Part shown: one piece after another, positions 11,901 through 24,300 of the stretch
Position numbering within the stretch: position 1 is the first letter of the stretch
Layout: each line of letters starts with the position of its first letter
Assembly: GCA_031213475.1 (NCBI GenBank)
Contig: JARUPZ010000025.1
Span: forward strand, 6,211,676 to 6,275,675
From: Nereocystis luetkeana
Lineage: Eukaryota; Sar; Phaeophyceae; Laminariales; Laminariaceae
Reading direction: 5' to 3'
DNA length: 64,000 bases
Program-made: the position numbers and the translations under genes
The notes under the pieces: model-generated
The model's input: only the letters and a program-made list of their open reading frames with translations
Told to the model about the DNA's origin: nothing
Database searches by the model: none

Positions 11901-12369
11901 TTTAATTGCGCGAAACAAAAAATGGGAATATTGGGGGGGGGGGGAAACTCTGCGATAAGAAAGGCCCTGAGATGTTACTCCAACAAACAAAGCCGGTCCT
12001 CACGTTTCCACCCAGAGGGGTACGTTCTCAGACCCCCCCCCCCCGTGTACAATGTGGGCGTCAACAACTCCTTGTGAAGACATTGAGCTACGCATTAATA
12101 GTAGCAAACCGCACGGCGCGTAGACAACCTCTCAAGTCGGTACGTCAAATGGTGTGCCGCATTGTTCGATATCTCTACAACAAAAAAAAATGTTTCTCGT
12201 CCACATTGTGGAAGGCGGGGGGGGGGGGGGGGGGGGCGTCCCAGACACCTGTTTTGGGTTGGTTCGGGAAATAGGGGGCACACCTCGGATATTCCAGGAT
12301 CTACAGTAAATCATATGCACCGGAGGTATTGCCTCAGGGGGTGTGGTATACTGGTAAACCGTACCCCCC

Positions 12370-12426
12370 GGTGGTAACCCGGGTGGTCATTTTAGGATTC
12401 TAGAATCATGGCCACCCGGGTGGTAT
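12370..12426. repeat. Imperfect hairpin on CCACCCGGGTGG
   Basis: AACCCGGGTGGTC and GGCCACCCGGGT lie about 25 bases apart as inverted copies around TTCTAGAA. The function is unknown. Confidence 0.6.
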
Positions 12427-12535
12427 ACGTACTGTGGGTGGGGGGTGTGGTACACATGAATGATGACGTGTGTTGTATTGTACAACACTACTGCTGCTGT
12501 TATGTACGAGTACGGTGCTGTGTAGTTCCTCGCCT

Positions 12536-12640
12536 GGCGTTGTGAGAGGTTGTGCGGAATCTACCTTCTAGGGCGCAGATCAACTCAGGAAACATGTGCC
12601 TCATACAGCAGAAAGATCGTGCAGATTATTATAAGGGCCC
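12536..12640 (+). repeat. GATC-family core copy
   Basis: It carries the diverged core (GGTTGTGCGGAATCT and CAACTCAGGAAACATGTG) followed by AAGATCGTGCAGAT. Confidence 0.65.
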
Positions 12641-12663
12641 ATGTGTTTACATACATACAGTAT

Positions 12664-12777
12664 TACGGGGGACCAAATAAATATGTTTAAAGTAGGATCA
12701 AATACGGTCAGTAAAAAGTCACGAAATATATAGGTTTTCGTGTATACCGTAGGTCCCACTTAATATGGTCCCCCGTA
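12664..12777. mobile_element. GGGGGACC-family MITE, copy 3
   Basis: Left end TACGGGGGACCAAATAAAT, right end TTAATATGGTCCCCCGTA. The left inner part is more rearranged than in other copies. Confidence 0.88.
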
Positions 12778-12779
12778 AT

Positions 12780-14340
12780 ACGAGGTAATCATGGAGATTT
12801 TACGGGTCCCACCGGGCAAAATGAACAAAATCGTACCAGGTACATCCCAGGTTTATTCGTACGTATCAGGAATACATTTGCCCTTGGAATATATATATAG
12901 CCGCATTAATAGTAGACCATGAAGTGGTAATCGATTACCTGTTCGACGTGTGAAAGATCGTGCACCCTGACACTGTCAAAAGGCGCCAGATAGACTACTG
13001 TGCGAGCTCAACTCCTTTACACAAATGCCACTATTGTTACTGCAACTGCAGCAGCCTGGCGACAGCGGACATTAGCACGACACGGTTGTTCAATTTTCCG
13101 GCGTTGTCGTACGCAGTGTCATCCAGCGGAGTCATCAGCCATCATGTCATCGAGCTATCCTTATCCTTGACAAGGACCGTACGCACATAGAACACACGCG
13201 ATCGACGTACGTATCATGCTGTGCAATCTTTCAAATTTGAGCATCGACCAACGGCTAGGTTGTAGTGCGTACCAGGTACGTACCAGAGGCACATTTTTGA
13301 AAGATTTTCGGTTTGCATCCAAACGAACAAGACCATTTCCTATGCAACATGTCCGGCTTGTGTATGCCCTGCGCCACTCTACCGATGGTACGTTTGGCAT
13401 GCGATGTTTTGCATCCCTACCGTAGCTTGTGACCACGACATCGTAGCCGGTACGTCTCTAGGATTAAGAATCGGCACGGACAGACAGAAATGCGGGACAT
13501 ACGTAGCAGATAGATACTCTGCTTATCAATTATGCGGAAATATCGTTTTTTTATGGGAAGAAGGAAGAACCCACACGTACTACGTACTCGTACATGCACC
13601 CGAACGGCAGCACCGACCTCCATCGCTTCGACGCCTCTCCGAGACTAGGAGCTTCGACCGCGTTCTCTCCCGCCACCATTGCCCCGTAGCAGCGGGCAGC
13701 CTACCCGCGACGCAACGCAGCACGCCAGCATACATCACACACCATCGCAAGAGCAGCACCACAGCACCACCACAGCATAGCATAGACAGTACCAGGTATG
13801 TACGAAGAACCGTCCGTCCGGACAAATAAAATGCGGCGGGATTTATTTCGTACGGGAACAAAAATTGAAGCGAAACGATAAATGAACTCTTTTCTTTATG
13901 TACCTGAGATGCGAGCCATGATCGGCCATGCAGTACGAGAGTACGAGTCGAGTATCTTCAGCTTTGTTCGTACCGTACGTACGTACGAGCACCGTGTCAC
14001 GATACTATTGCGACACGGCCAATTAATGTACAATTGTTCCTACGTACTGCTGTACCAGGTATTATACTGGTACTTCGGACACGGCAGATCCCTATTTCGA
14101 GACCTTACCCGCAGTAGACCACATACGGGGGCAGACTTATCCATCGACCCCTGGGGTGTGCACACTTTCGGAGAGATATGTGCTTCGTACTACATAGTAC
14201 CAGGTAGTAGTTACCTGGTATACCAATATACGAGTACACAGCATGTAGCGTACATTTACCGGAAATAGTGGTTGCAAACGCACTGTATATTTCAATAAAC
14301 GAGCCCATTCTTACGTAGACCATGTATACCGTGTTAATTC
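12780..14340. other. Gene-poor GTAC-rich segment
   Basis: It has a high density of GTAC tetramers and of the TACCWGGTA 9-mer (12834, 13270, 13789, 14050, 14198, 14212). Open frames on both strands overlap and have no convincing splice sites. I see no gene. Confidence 0.5.
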
Positions 14341-14348
14341 CGCCTGAT

Positions 14349-16220
14349 GTGTGTGTGTGTTCTTCACATTAAACCGTTCTTTCTACCCGTCGACATCCAG
14401 CACAACCAGTGTCCGTGCCGATTCTTCAATCTTAGAAGAGATACAAGTTCTGTGGTCACAAAGCTACGCCACAGAGATACTACGTTGCCACGTGTGCAGT
14501 GTGAACTGCAGTGGGCAATGCAAAGCCATGTCATCATACTAGATACGACAGGCACGACATACGCAATCTATGAAATAGTGAAACGAAAAGAAACAATCAA
14601 AGAGAAAACAAAAACAAGGTAGACAAATCGAAAAAGAAAAAGAAGAAAAATGAAAGCAAAATCTAAGAGAAACAATCTGTCGTGCCCCCCCCCCCGCAGG
14701 CGAGGTGGCCAACACTTGAAAAAGAACGAGCTGGAAAAAAGAAGAAATAACAAAAAACACCACTGCTTGTGAACAGAGTAAGACAAAGAACCAAGGAGAA
14801 AGTAACAAGGGAAAATAACAAAGGGGAAATAACAGGCAGACCAAAGCCCAAAGCACCTTCCAGGTGGCGGCAGCAGCTTGCGGTACGAGTAGTATAGCCA
14901 GGTTCTCCCTGCTAATCCGCCTGGTACCTTGCTACCCAGACTGCCGTCTCCGCCCTGCGTTCGTCAACTATGCCCAGCCCCTTGGCGTCAGACAATACGA
15001 GCCGAGCAGAGCAGGTTCGTCTTCCAACCACGCCACACGGCTCCTTGAGTACGGCTTATCAATCAGAAAAGGAAGAGGAAGAGAAAAAATGAAATGAAAA
15101 TCACGGGGAGTCAGCGCAAGAAAGGAAAAAAAACAAAACTAAAAGAGAAGACAAGGGAAGACCACGTTCGAGCCAGCTGCACCAGTTGGTAGCACTAGTA
15201 GTATGGTCATATTCTACTTCCTAGTCGACTTGGTGCCTTGCTACCCTGTCTGCCATCTCCTTCCTACTTTCGTCTACCGCCGTTTCCCTTCTACCCCTCC
15301 TGTTCCCCCCCCTCTCCGCATTCCCTCGGTCGGGCTTTATGCCACTTCTCCTGTTGCCCCCTCCCCCCCCGTTCCTTTGGGCACCATCCACGGCGGATGC
15401 GCGGCGCTGTCTACTCATCTCAGCCTCAGCCTCGTGCCACCTCACCATGAACCGTTCGGCTGCTTCAAGGATCCCCCGGTACCACTTCCCCACCTTTTTG
15501 GCTGCAGTGGACCACAACGCGGTCTCAACTCCAAACACCAAGGGGGCAACTTCCGTTGACCCTTCGGTGGCTCGGAACTCCCTAAGGTCTTCGACTATGC
15601 ATCTATGCCAAGTCTTACACTGTCCGCCTGGTCTCGGGTTCTCCCCACCAGCTATCGTCCCGAGCATTACCCGATTGGGTAATCGCTCCTTGCTTTGCCG
15701 TGCCACGCCCCCCGCAAAGAAGAGCCGCCGTTTACGAATGGTCGTTTCGATGCTCTCGCAACGTGTCATCTTGAGGGCCTTCGCGTACGAGAGGGTGGCA
15801 TGGTCAGTATGAAGTCGGCGCTGGAAGCCAATGACTCGCAACAGGACTAGGTGGTGAGCCGTTCGGAGCTTGGCAAAGTGTTCCGCTCTGAGGGTCCACG
15901 TCACACACCCGTACAGCAGGGTCTCAATCACCTCGGCCTTCAGCATTCGGACTTTAAGGCTAAGGGGGGCGGTCGTCCTATCATACAACTCCGGGCCGAA
16001 CGGTTTGAGGCATGCTCGCATGAGGCGGATCCGTCGGTCGATTTCGAGCGAGAGGTCAGCGTTTTCGTGGATAACGCCGCCTAGGCATAAGAACTGGGTC
16101 GTCTGCTTATACCTCTGACCTGCCGCTTCGATGACGAGCGGTGGTGCGAGGGTTGTCCGGTCTGGTGTTTGTAGGACCATTGTCTCAGTCTTCTTTTCCG
16201 ACACCGTGAGGCCTGCTGCT
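14349..16220 (-). mobile_element. LINE copy 1, 5'-truncated, reverse transcriptase C-terminal part
   Basis: The minus-strand frame is open from the truncated 5' side to a stop at 15221. It reads SEKKTETMVLQT, then AAGQRYKQTTQFLCLGGVI, DRRIRLMRACLK, LYDR, ETLLYGCVTWTL and RRLFFAGGVARQ. These are typical of the thumb and C-terminal part of endonuclease/reverse transcriptase LINEs. The catalytic YADD region is missing because the copy stops matching its sister at 16220. A 3' untranslated region of about 870 bp runs down to a GTGTGTGTGTGT tract at 14349, which on the element strand would be an AC-repeat tail. It is nearly identical in sequence to 43494-45540, so the family is fairly young. Frame bases beyond 16220 belong to flanking DNA. 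Confidence 0.9.
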
Positions 16221-16399
16221 GATGTCTGCATGCTGGGCACACCGATATTTACGAGTATCTCTGGTATACAAACAAATACAACCATAGTACGTACCATAGC
16301 GGTCGCAAATCGCAGACGGTAGAAATAATGTCCAGGTAAAATCGGAGACTATTTCTATCGGTATACATCCGCATACTACATGATGACAGCTTTGCTCTC

Positions 16400-16703
16400 T
16401 TTTTTTTTTTTTTTTTTCCATCCCATTCATTATCTTCGCACATCTTCTTCTCTCTCTCCTTCCAACTCGTAACTCAGATCCAGGGTCACATAGCAGGCTC
16501 TTCTCCCCCCTTCCCGCTACGGTACGTGCCTTCATTTTTTATCGCGAGAAGATTTCAGCCTTTTCTTCCCTCGTCGACTCGCATCGAATTGTGCCTACCC
16601 ACACTGCAAGGCGCTCTCAACAATTGAATCCCTTTTTTTATTTTTGCAAATAAAGTCAAAGTCCGACCCTCCTAGGGCTCGAACCCAGGACTCAAACAAG
16701 TAG
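16400..16703 (-). mobile_element. tRNA-derived SINE, copy 1 (head truncated)
   Basis: It is almost identical to 38990-39329 from the poly-T (the element's A tail) through to CTCAAACAAGTAG. It has a B-box complement (GGGCTCGAACC) but lacks the A-box end. Confidence 0.9.
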
Positions 16704-16839
16704 ATCTGGATCATGGTGACTACCATCATCGCTGATGATGTGTACACCTTCAAAACCACGCAGAAAATGCGACACAAACAGTCGGTTTATGCGCGGCCGA
16801 GAGCCGAATCGTACAGATCCTACCCGGAACATGATCTAG

Positions 16840-17710
16840 ATCCAGGGCTTTTCGCGGGCCACGTCAAACCTCACGGGTTTGGTCGGGTCGGGTCGGGTCA
16901 ACTGACCCGACCCGACCCGACCTGCGAAACATTTGAGGTGTGTTGACTTGACCCGACCCAACCCGTGAAATTTTGAAAGCATCTTGAGCCGACCCGACCC
17001 GACCCAAACCGTGAGATTTGAAAATCTCCTGACCCGACCCGACCCGACCCGCCACCTTCCGATTGACCCGTGAGACACGGGTTCATACGGGTGGAGTCAC
17101 CTTGACCCGCGAGATCATTTACCTTGACCCGAATATTCGATCCGCGGGTCTGGCCCGTGGGTCGGCACTTGAAAAAATATTTAATGTTCCTCCTATTAGT
17201 GTCCCGCACCGATCTATATATGTGAACTGGTTGAAGTGGGTATGAATGCGGGCATACGTATATGAATTTAGCGGCGTTTTAATGTTTGAATATGATACGG
17301 AATGAGTATTATTGAGTATTGATACGAGAGAATCCTTCGGGTGAGAGAGCGGGAAGTGATTCAAGTGTCGGATCCGCGAGCCGAATGCGCGGGTCCCATC
17401 CGCGGGTCAGTAGAAAAAGCAACTCGCGGGTCATGTTGGCCCGACCCGCGAGTGACCCGCTTCTCGCGGGGCATGACCTGACCCGACCCGTGAGCTTTTC
17501 ATCGCCTCTTGAACCGACCTGACCCGACCCGTGAGCTTTTCATCACCCCTTGACCCGATCTCACCCGACCCACGAGATTTGAAAAAAACTCTTGACCCGA
17601 CCCGACACTCACCCCTTGACCCGATCTCACCCGACCCACGAGATTTGAAAAAAACTCTTTGACCCGACCCGACACGACCCGTGAGATTTTGAACACTAAC
17701 CTACGAAAAG
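16840..17710. repeat. Degenerate GACCC/GGGTC repeats in longer units
   Basis: Runs of CCCGACCCGACC alternate with CGTGAGATTTTGAAA-like spacers to give higher-order units of roughly 50-60 bp. This is a diverged relative of the perfect GGGTC array at 37288-37607. Both sites lie next to a CCCGAAAAGCCC-like or GGGCTTTTCG-like edge. Confidence 0.85.
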
Positions 17711-17819
17711 CCCTGTCGTGCATACATCGGGGACAACAGCGGCAGTACACAGACAGGTGGCCGGCACCCCCCCCTCTTGCACAATGAGGGCGAGAAATAC
17801 TCTCCTTTCCTGGAGACAT

Positions 17820-18060
17820 CAAACAATGGACAGCGCGCCACTAAGCGTATTATTAGCGAATCGAGAGCTTCTCGACACCTACCTCTTTCTTGTGGGCTTT
17901 GCTACGTTGCTCAGTCTCTCCGTAGCACCTTATTTAAAGGGGCGGGGGAGGGCGGGGGGGGGGGGGGGGGGGCTCGGCCACCTGAGTACGTACACACCAC
18001 TCTGAAGATGACGTGAACGTCCTTTTTTTTCGACTTTTTCTCACGCTGACGTTAAAAAAA
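17820..18060. other. No gene seen; long poly-G run
   Basis: Contains a G-rich run at about 17941-17973. A plus-strand frame reading LLDTYLFLVGFATLLSLSV is hydrophobic but has no splice or start support. Confidence 0.3.
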
Positions 18061-18069
18061 GATGAACCC

Positions 18070-18190
18070 TTTCAGGACCGCAGTATTAATAGTAGTGGTG
18101 GTGACTGCCCCGTTTTGGGGACAATTTGCAAAGAAATTGAGAGATTTGTCGCCAGAACGAGACTGCGGTTCGAAGTTCTAAAGGGGTTTT
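18070..18190. mobile_element. GGACTGCAG-family MITE, copy 1
   Basis: Left end TTCAGGACCGCAG is interrupted by an extra block containing ATTAATAGTAGTGG. Then come CCCGTTTTGGGGAC, an inner AT-rich part, and the right end GAGACTGCGGTTC. Confidence 0.75.
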
Positions 18191-18285
18191 AAAACGTCCT
18201 CTCTCAGGGGCTGCACGCCAAAAAACAAATCCGACATTACATTGTTGTAACCATTTTCGAAATCCACAGGCAGCTGGATGGGGAA

Positions 18286-18400
18286 GCGTGTACTCATATC
18301 ATGCATGGCTGTACTGTAGTCGTCTATCCATAGACCCTCGCATCCCTAAAACGCCAGGACGGAGTACGTCGGGTTTGCACCGACCAGGCAGACACTGCGA
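18286..18400 (-). repeat. Poly-C-ended 540-bp family, 3' part
   Basis: Reverse-complement copy with TCATGCATGGCTGTA, ATAGACCCTCGCATCCCTAA and CGGAGTACGTCGGG. A second short repeat with TACTCATTTGTTGC follows at 18425-18505, between poly-G runs. Confidence 0.85.
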
Positions 18401-18837
18401 GGGGGGGAGGGGGGTGGGGGGGGGGGGGGGGGGGGGAGCGTACTCATTTGTTGCTCACCTTAGTCATTTGGCCATTGACCACGCGAGACGGAGCGCGGGG
18501 GAGGGGGGGGGGGGTTAAACACACAAAACAAATCAAGTAAATAACCATGAACTGATTGAATACCTTTTTTTGCAACGTCGTTAAGAAAAATCCCACCCCC
18601 ACTGGACCGCTTTCTATTTAGATCTATTTTTATTTATTTTGATCTATTTGGGGGTGAGCGTGTGGTGTCGCTTGTGTCTTTTTCTTGTCCGCACTTGCGT
18701 TGTTCCGACCGTGTTTTCTGTTTCGTTTCACCCTCCTACAGCATCTATTTTTCATTGTTTCTCACCCCATCCATTGTCTCCGCCCTACAATGGTTTGCCA
18801 GCTTCCTCCCGCCGTATACAACTCTGACCCGGGGCCA

Positions 18838-19160
18838 CAAAGCAGCCACCCCCCCCCCCCCCCCCCCCCCCCCCGCCCTGGAAATGCCTACACCGGAAAT
18901 GAAATCAATCCATTGCAGCTGTCATCCATACGCAAGAAAGTCCGCCTCACAAGCGGTTCATAGTGGGATGCAGCTCACCCTTCATGTTCATCGCCCAACA
19001 CCTCACGGCCCTTCGCGCTTGGTGCAAGCAATGTCTGCCTGGTCGGTGAAAACCCGACATGCTCCGTCCCGGCATTGTAGGGATGCGAGGGTCTATGGTC
19101 ATACGACCACGACCATGCATGAGATCGAGCACATGTCTCCTATCGAGTGCACCTCCCCCC
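18838..19160 (+). repeat. Poly-C-ended 540-bp family, 3' half
   Basis: It runs from GGAAATGAAATCAATCC through CTGGTCGGTGAAAACCCG to ATCGAGCACATGTCTCC, and ends in poly-C. It is also preceded by a poly-C run. Confidence 0.9.
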
Positions 19161-19929
19161 CCCCCCCCCCGCCCCCTACTACGTCGCCCTCCTTCATTTT
19201 TATCTCGAAATATATCGTACACATTCTCCAGTACGTCAAAACAAATCGAATGTTCTCGAACACCACCGTAGCCTGTCTCTCTTACTCTCACTCGCAGGGC
19301 CGAAAAATATCCCACGTTTCCTTCTTGAAGCCCCCCCTCCTTGAGCATCCCTGCTTCCCTCTGGCAAACCCTCGATTTCAACCTCCTGTTTCCCCTGGTT
19401 AATGGTCACCCCCAGTCATTGGTATCCAGCGAAACCCCGTGTGCGTCCGTGCTTCTCGCGCACCCTCTCCAGAAAGGCTGTAATGGTCAGAGCCAACAAC
19501 GGAACAAAAAAATAACATACTACTGCTGTCGTATCCCACTTTGTTGATAAATCATATTTACTTGGATATCCCAAGGTTCTCCATGGTAATAGCGAGATAT
19601 CAGATCATTTGGACGTACTGGGTACGAGCAGCAAGACACGATAAACAGGCCATATATTTTGTAGCTCGGAGGAAACCAACACCTACCTGTAGAATATTCC
19701 ACTCTGCAGGACGAAGTATGTAATGACAGTTTCATCTTCGTGCTACGGCCTAACGCAGGGGGAAGCAAACGAAAACATGGGGCAAAAGGACACGACAACA
19801 AAACAAAAAACAAAAAACATTGCACGTGCATATATATAAATGCATCCTCTAAACGGTGTAAACTGCACCGCACCAACGACTCCACAACAAATTGTTCCGC
19901 TCTTAGGATACTGGTTTTAGAGTATGGCC

Positions 19930-20700
19930 CCCGGGCGGTCAGTCAAGGATGAAGTCCGTCGGTCAAAGGGTCAGGCCGGTCAGTCAAGGGGTCAAGTCCG
20001 TCAGTCAAGGGGTCAAACTGTCAGTTAACGAGTCAAGCCCGTCCGTCAAGGGGTCAGTCCCGTCAGTCAAAGGGTCGAACCGGTCAATCCAGGGGTCCAT
20101 CCGGTCAGTCGAGGTGTCGATCCGGATATTCATGGATCAGGCCTATCAGGTAAGGGGTCATGCCCGTTAGTCAAAAGGTCGAATCGGTCACTCAGCGGGT
20201 CGAAACTGCCGGTCGACTGGTCATAATCCTGTCGGTCGAGGGATCAAGCCCGGCAGTCAAGGGATCGAACCGGTCAATCCAGGGGTCAATCCGATCAGTC
20301 TAGGGGGCAATCCCGTCAGTCAAGGGGTCATAGCGGTCAATTTAGGGGTCAAGCCGGTCAGTCAAGGGGTCACACAGGTCAGTCAAGGGGTCAGACCGGG
20401 AATCCAGACACCAAGCCGGCTAAAACCCGAGGGGTCAAGCGGTCAGTCAACCGTTCAAACCGGTCAGTCAAGAGGTCAAGCCGGTCAGTCAGGGGGTCAC
20501 ACCGGCCAATCGATGAGGCAACCAGATCAGCCATGGGGTCAAGGCGGTCAGTGAAGGGTTAAAGCTCGTCAATCCAGGGGGTCAAACCGGCCATTCAAAC
20601 AGCCAAATCCGCCAATCCAGGGGCCAAGCCGGTCAGTCAAAGGTTCAAACCAGTCAGTCAGGGGGTCAAGTCAGGCCCGTCCGTCAAGGGGTCAAGCCAT
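19930..20700 (+). repeat. GGTCAGTCAAGGGGTCAAGCC minisatellite
   Basis: About 35 imperfect units of roughly 21-22 bp over 770 bp. Divergence between units suggests an old array. No credible gene lies within it. Confidence 0.93.
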
Positions 20701-21365
20701 GGTATCTAGCTGTGGCAGCATATTTTTACACATCACACCCAAATTCGCACGTCAGTCCGTAGTACGTATCAAATCACACGACCGATTCCACACCCGTATA
20801 CGAAGGCTGGGCATTTTGTTCCATGAGTATCGCCGACCCACAGTCCCCGCGGTAATCATACAAGCAACAAACACAATAAGCATGCGAGTAGCGCGTCACA
20901 AGCCCATAGCTCAGCTCCGTTTGATGTCTCTAACCGAGTCCAAACGCGGTATATTTTCGACGCTAGAGAGGTGCACGCGTACAGCAGTGTTTGTCACAAA
21001 CACGGCAGAATGGTCAGCTCGTGCCAAAAGCGCAGACCAAAGCATCCCTCTCAGCGGGCGTCGCCTGCAAGCCTCTTGCTATCTGTGCACCGGGTGTATC
21101 GCAACGAAAACACTGGTGTGTTTTCAAGATACACTGGACTCCGATGTTGCAATCAAGCGGAACACTTCGACGCGAACCTTCGAAGAAGATCCAACGTTTC
21201 GACGTACGATATACATATATACATCGATAGGCCGAGAAATTCGATATGATATACCAGGTACGAGGTATCTGGTACCAACATATCGGAACTTTCAATATGA
21301 TACATCGTACGCATCCGATACCAGGGCCCAAACACCTCACGAGCACCTACGAAACCAAGCGGGAT

Positions 21366-24300
21366 TCACTTCTTATCGAGAAGGCTCAAGTAGATGTTCC
21401 ACCAGCAAGCCACAATATTTCCTTGGGTGTGAGGTTTATCATCAACAACGGGAGAAGAGGAAGACAGAAGAGGCGGTGGGGGAGTGGGGGGGGGGAGGGG
21501 AGGGGTGAGAGGGAGGAGGAAGCTAACAGAAGATAGAATGCCATAGGATCAGACTTCGAAGTAGATTACGTGTATATAACATAACGTAAGATATGAAAAA
21601 ATGGTCTTTATACTCGTATTAACGGATAAGATGGATGATCTACTGGAAATACCATGCACAGATATACATATTTTGTTTTACAAGATCTGAAAATATTCGA
21701 TGACCTTTGATATAATCAAGTGACGGGGACGAGCCTGGGGTAACGGGGGAGCGAGGGGACGAGAGGGGAGCGGGGGGGGGGGGAGAGAGAGGGGAAGGTT
21801 TGGCCGACAAACGAACAGCAAAACGCGGGTTGGGTTGGGTTGGATTGAATAGGATGGGGTGCGTGGATTTTATCTGGGTTGTGCAGCGACAAGGAGGCGG
21901 TGCCACGAAAGGTAAAGGGGTGGGAGGACAAAACATCCCCTCGTTCTATACCCCCCAGCTCCTCGTTCCTCCCCACCCCCCGCCACCTCGTTCCCCCCCT
22001 CCCTCCCCCCTCCCTTCACTTCTCCTCCTCTGCGCCTTTCACCTTCTCTCGATGCCAGCCAACGCACTCTTTCCTCGCGCCATCTCCACCTTTCTTCGTC
22101 CCTCAGACAGAAAGCATCGCCCTACCCCTTCGTTCAGCAATGCGCAGGTACTAGTAGTGGGTTGGTGACTGCACTAAACAAATAAGCCGCAGCAGAGCTC
22201 TGCGTCCCCCCCCCCACACACTTGATAGGTTGGGTTGGCGTCGGTTGGCAACGGCGCTGTGAAACACGCATCTCGCTGCCCGAGCTAGACAACCAGGGTA
22301 CCGTTTTTTTCGTTAAATGTTCTGCGCGGTCATCACCGCTGGCGATCGAGTTAAATACTTGTCGTGCGGGTATAACCTCAACTCCGCACCAGGGGGATGA
22401 TCGTGTCACGTAGTTTGTATATTGTGAGTCATGCAAGCGGCAGCTACATAGTAAGCGCATTGCTGTCTCTGGAAGTGGCCACACCAGAAAATAAAATCAA
22501 TTCACCATGAAGCTGCCATCCATTTGCAACAATATCCGCCTTACAAGCGGTTCTTAGCAGGATGCAGCTCACCCTTCATGCGAATCGCCCAACACCTCAA
22601 GTTTCGCTTCGCTCTCGGTGCAGGCAATGCCTGCCTGGTCGGTACAAACCCGACGTGCTCCGTCCCGGCATCGCAGAGATGCGAGGGTCTATGGTGTGAC
22701 GACTACGGCCATGCATGAGATCGAGTACATATCTCCTTTCGAGTACATCTCCACTCTTCCCCCCTCCCCCCGCCTACCCCCACCGCCCCATAAAAACGCA
22801 AAACCGCCGGAGAGCTTTGTGTTGCGTCTCCCCTCTCCCTCGTCCCTCCCCTCCCTTCACCACCCCTCCCCCCCCCAATCCCCATCCGCATCCCTTCCGC
22901 TTCCTTCCCCCCCCCTTCCCTCTCTCTTCGAAGATAATTTAAACTTACCAAAGACGGGGCGGTATTCCAGAGGAACCACCTTGAAGTTGAACAGCTGGGC
23001 GACCGTCCACACCTGCTTCTCCGTCAAATATAATGGTCAAGACCCCCCCCCACCCCACAAATATAATTGAAAAGTGTTACGTGTCTGTGCTCTGGTACCA
23101 TTTGAAGAACGCGTTTGGACGAATCACAAAGTCAACCATTGTTCGTGAACAAACTTCGTCTCTAGGCTGAAAAACAAAAAAGGGTGAAAATTACTTATTA
23201 CCGTGTACCTGGTATAGAAAAATCGTTCCGAAGAAGCGGAGTGAAAAGTATCACTTACAATGTTCGAAAGTCGTTTCGTCGAAACGAGTTGAGCGATTTT
23301 AATGTTTGGCACATGAGACAGATCATGATCTGTCTATCAACTGTGGATCATCTAGATCCAACGCACGCTGCCGTTGTTGCGAGTTGGTTGTGTAGGATCT
23401 GTATGGTACAGATAAATATCCAACTTAGGAAACAACCACTCCCTCACCCCACAAATACCACACTTTCCAGAAAAAACAAAAACGCGCTCGTTCATTCCAT
23501 CCCACCCCATCCCTTTGCCACACACCCTCTCCCATCCCGTACTCCACGTCCCATCCCACAATCCACATCCCATCCCAAAGTACCGCCTCTCCCAGACAGA
23601 ACAAACGCACCCCATCCCATCCCATCCCACGACCCCTATCCGATCCCAGACTCCCAAGTCCCATCCCACGTAACACCCGTTCTGTTTCCACAACCCCAAT
23701 CCCATCCCACACACCCAAATCCCAAAATCCCATGATACATCCCACCTCACACACCCAATTCCCATCCCACACATCTAAATCCCATCCGCCACCCCCAAAG
23801 CCCATCCCACACACAAAATTTCATCCCACACGCCCAAATCCCATCCCACATATCTGAATCCCATCCCACACGCCCAAATGACATCCCATATATAACTCCC
23901 ATCCCACACAGCCAAACCCCATCCCAAGTGAAAATCCGATCCCAAACGCCCAAATGCCACCCCCACGCAGGCAAAAAAACTCATCCCACACGCACCTTCC
24001 AGTTGGTAACGAGCGCCCCGAAATAGAGACCCTTGGTCTCTTTCATGGACCTCTCCACGCCGAGCCCCTGCAAGAGCCTGAGGCAGGCCAACGTTACCGC
24101 TAGGTAGGGCGGGGTCAGGAGGAGCCGATCCATCGCCAGCTTGAAGGCGATGTCTCGAGCTCCCCCCGGGGATTCACCTGCCTTGCGACGCCTGATATTG
24201 GGGTCGGGAGGGGGGGGGGGGGGGGGGGGGGGGGTACTCGATATCAGGCAAACCCGTAGCTATGAAGGCTTCAGGGAGAGTTCAAAAAGAAACCCAGCCG

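Noticed and set aside
17718-18005. Plus-strand hydrophobic frame LLDTYLFLVGFATLLSLSV
   Set aside because: No start context, splice site or homologous motif, and it ends in a poly-G run.
20699-21508. 269-codon plus-strand frame
   Set aside because: It overlaps, antisense, the last exon of the Mpv17-family gene (21366-21421), has no domain and no splice support. Long chance frames occur in this composition.
22052-22147. Possible first exon MPANALFPRAISTFLRPSDR on the plus strand before CAG|GTACTA
   Set aside because: It has a reasonable donor and a targeting-like sequence but lies antisense in the last Mpv17-gene intron, has no partner exon, and starts in a C/T-rich low-complexity tract.
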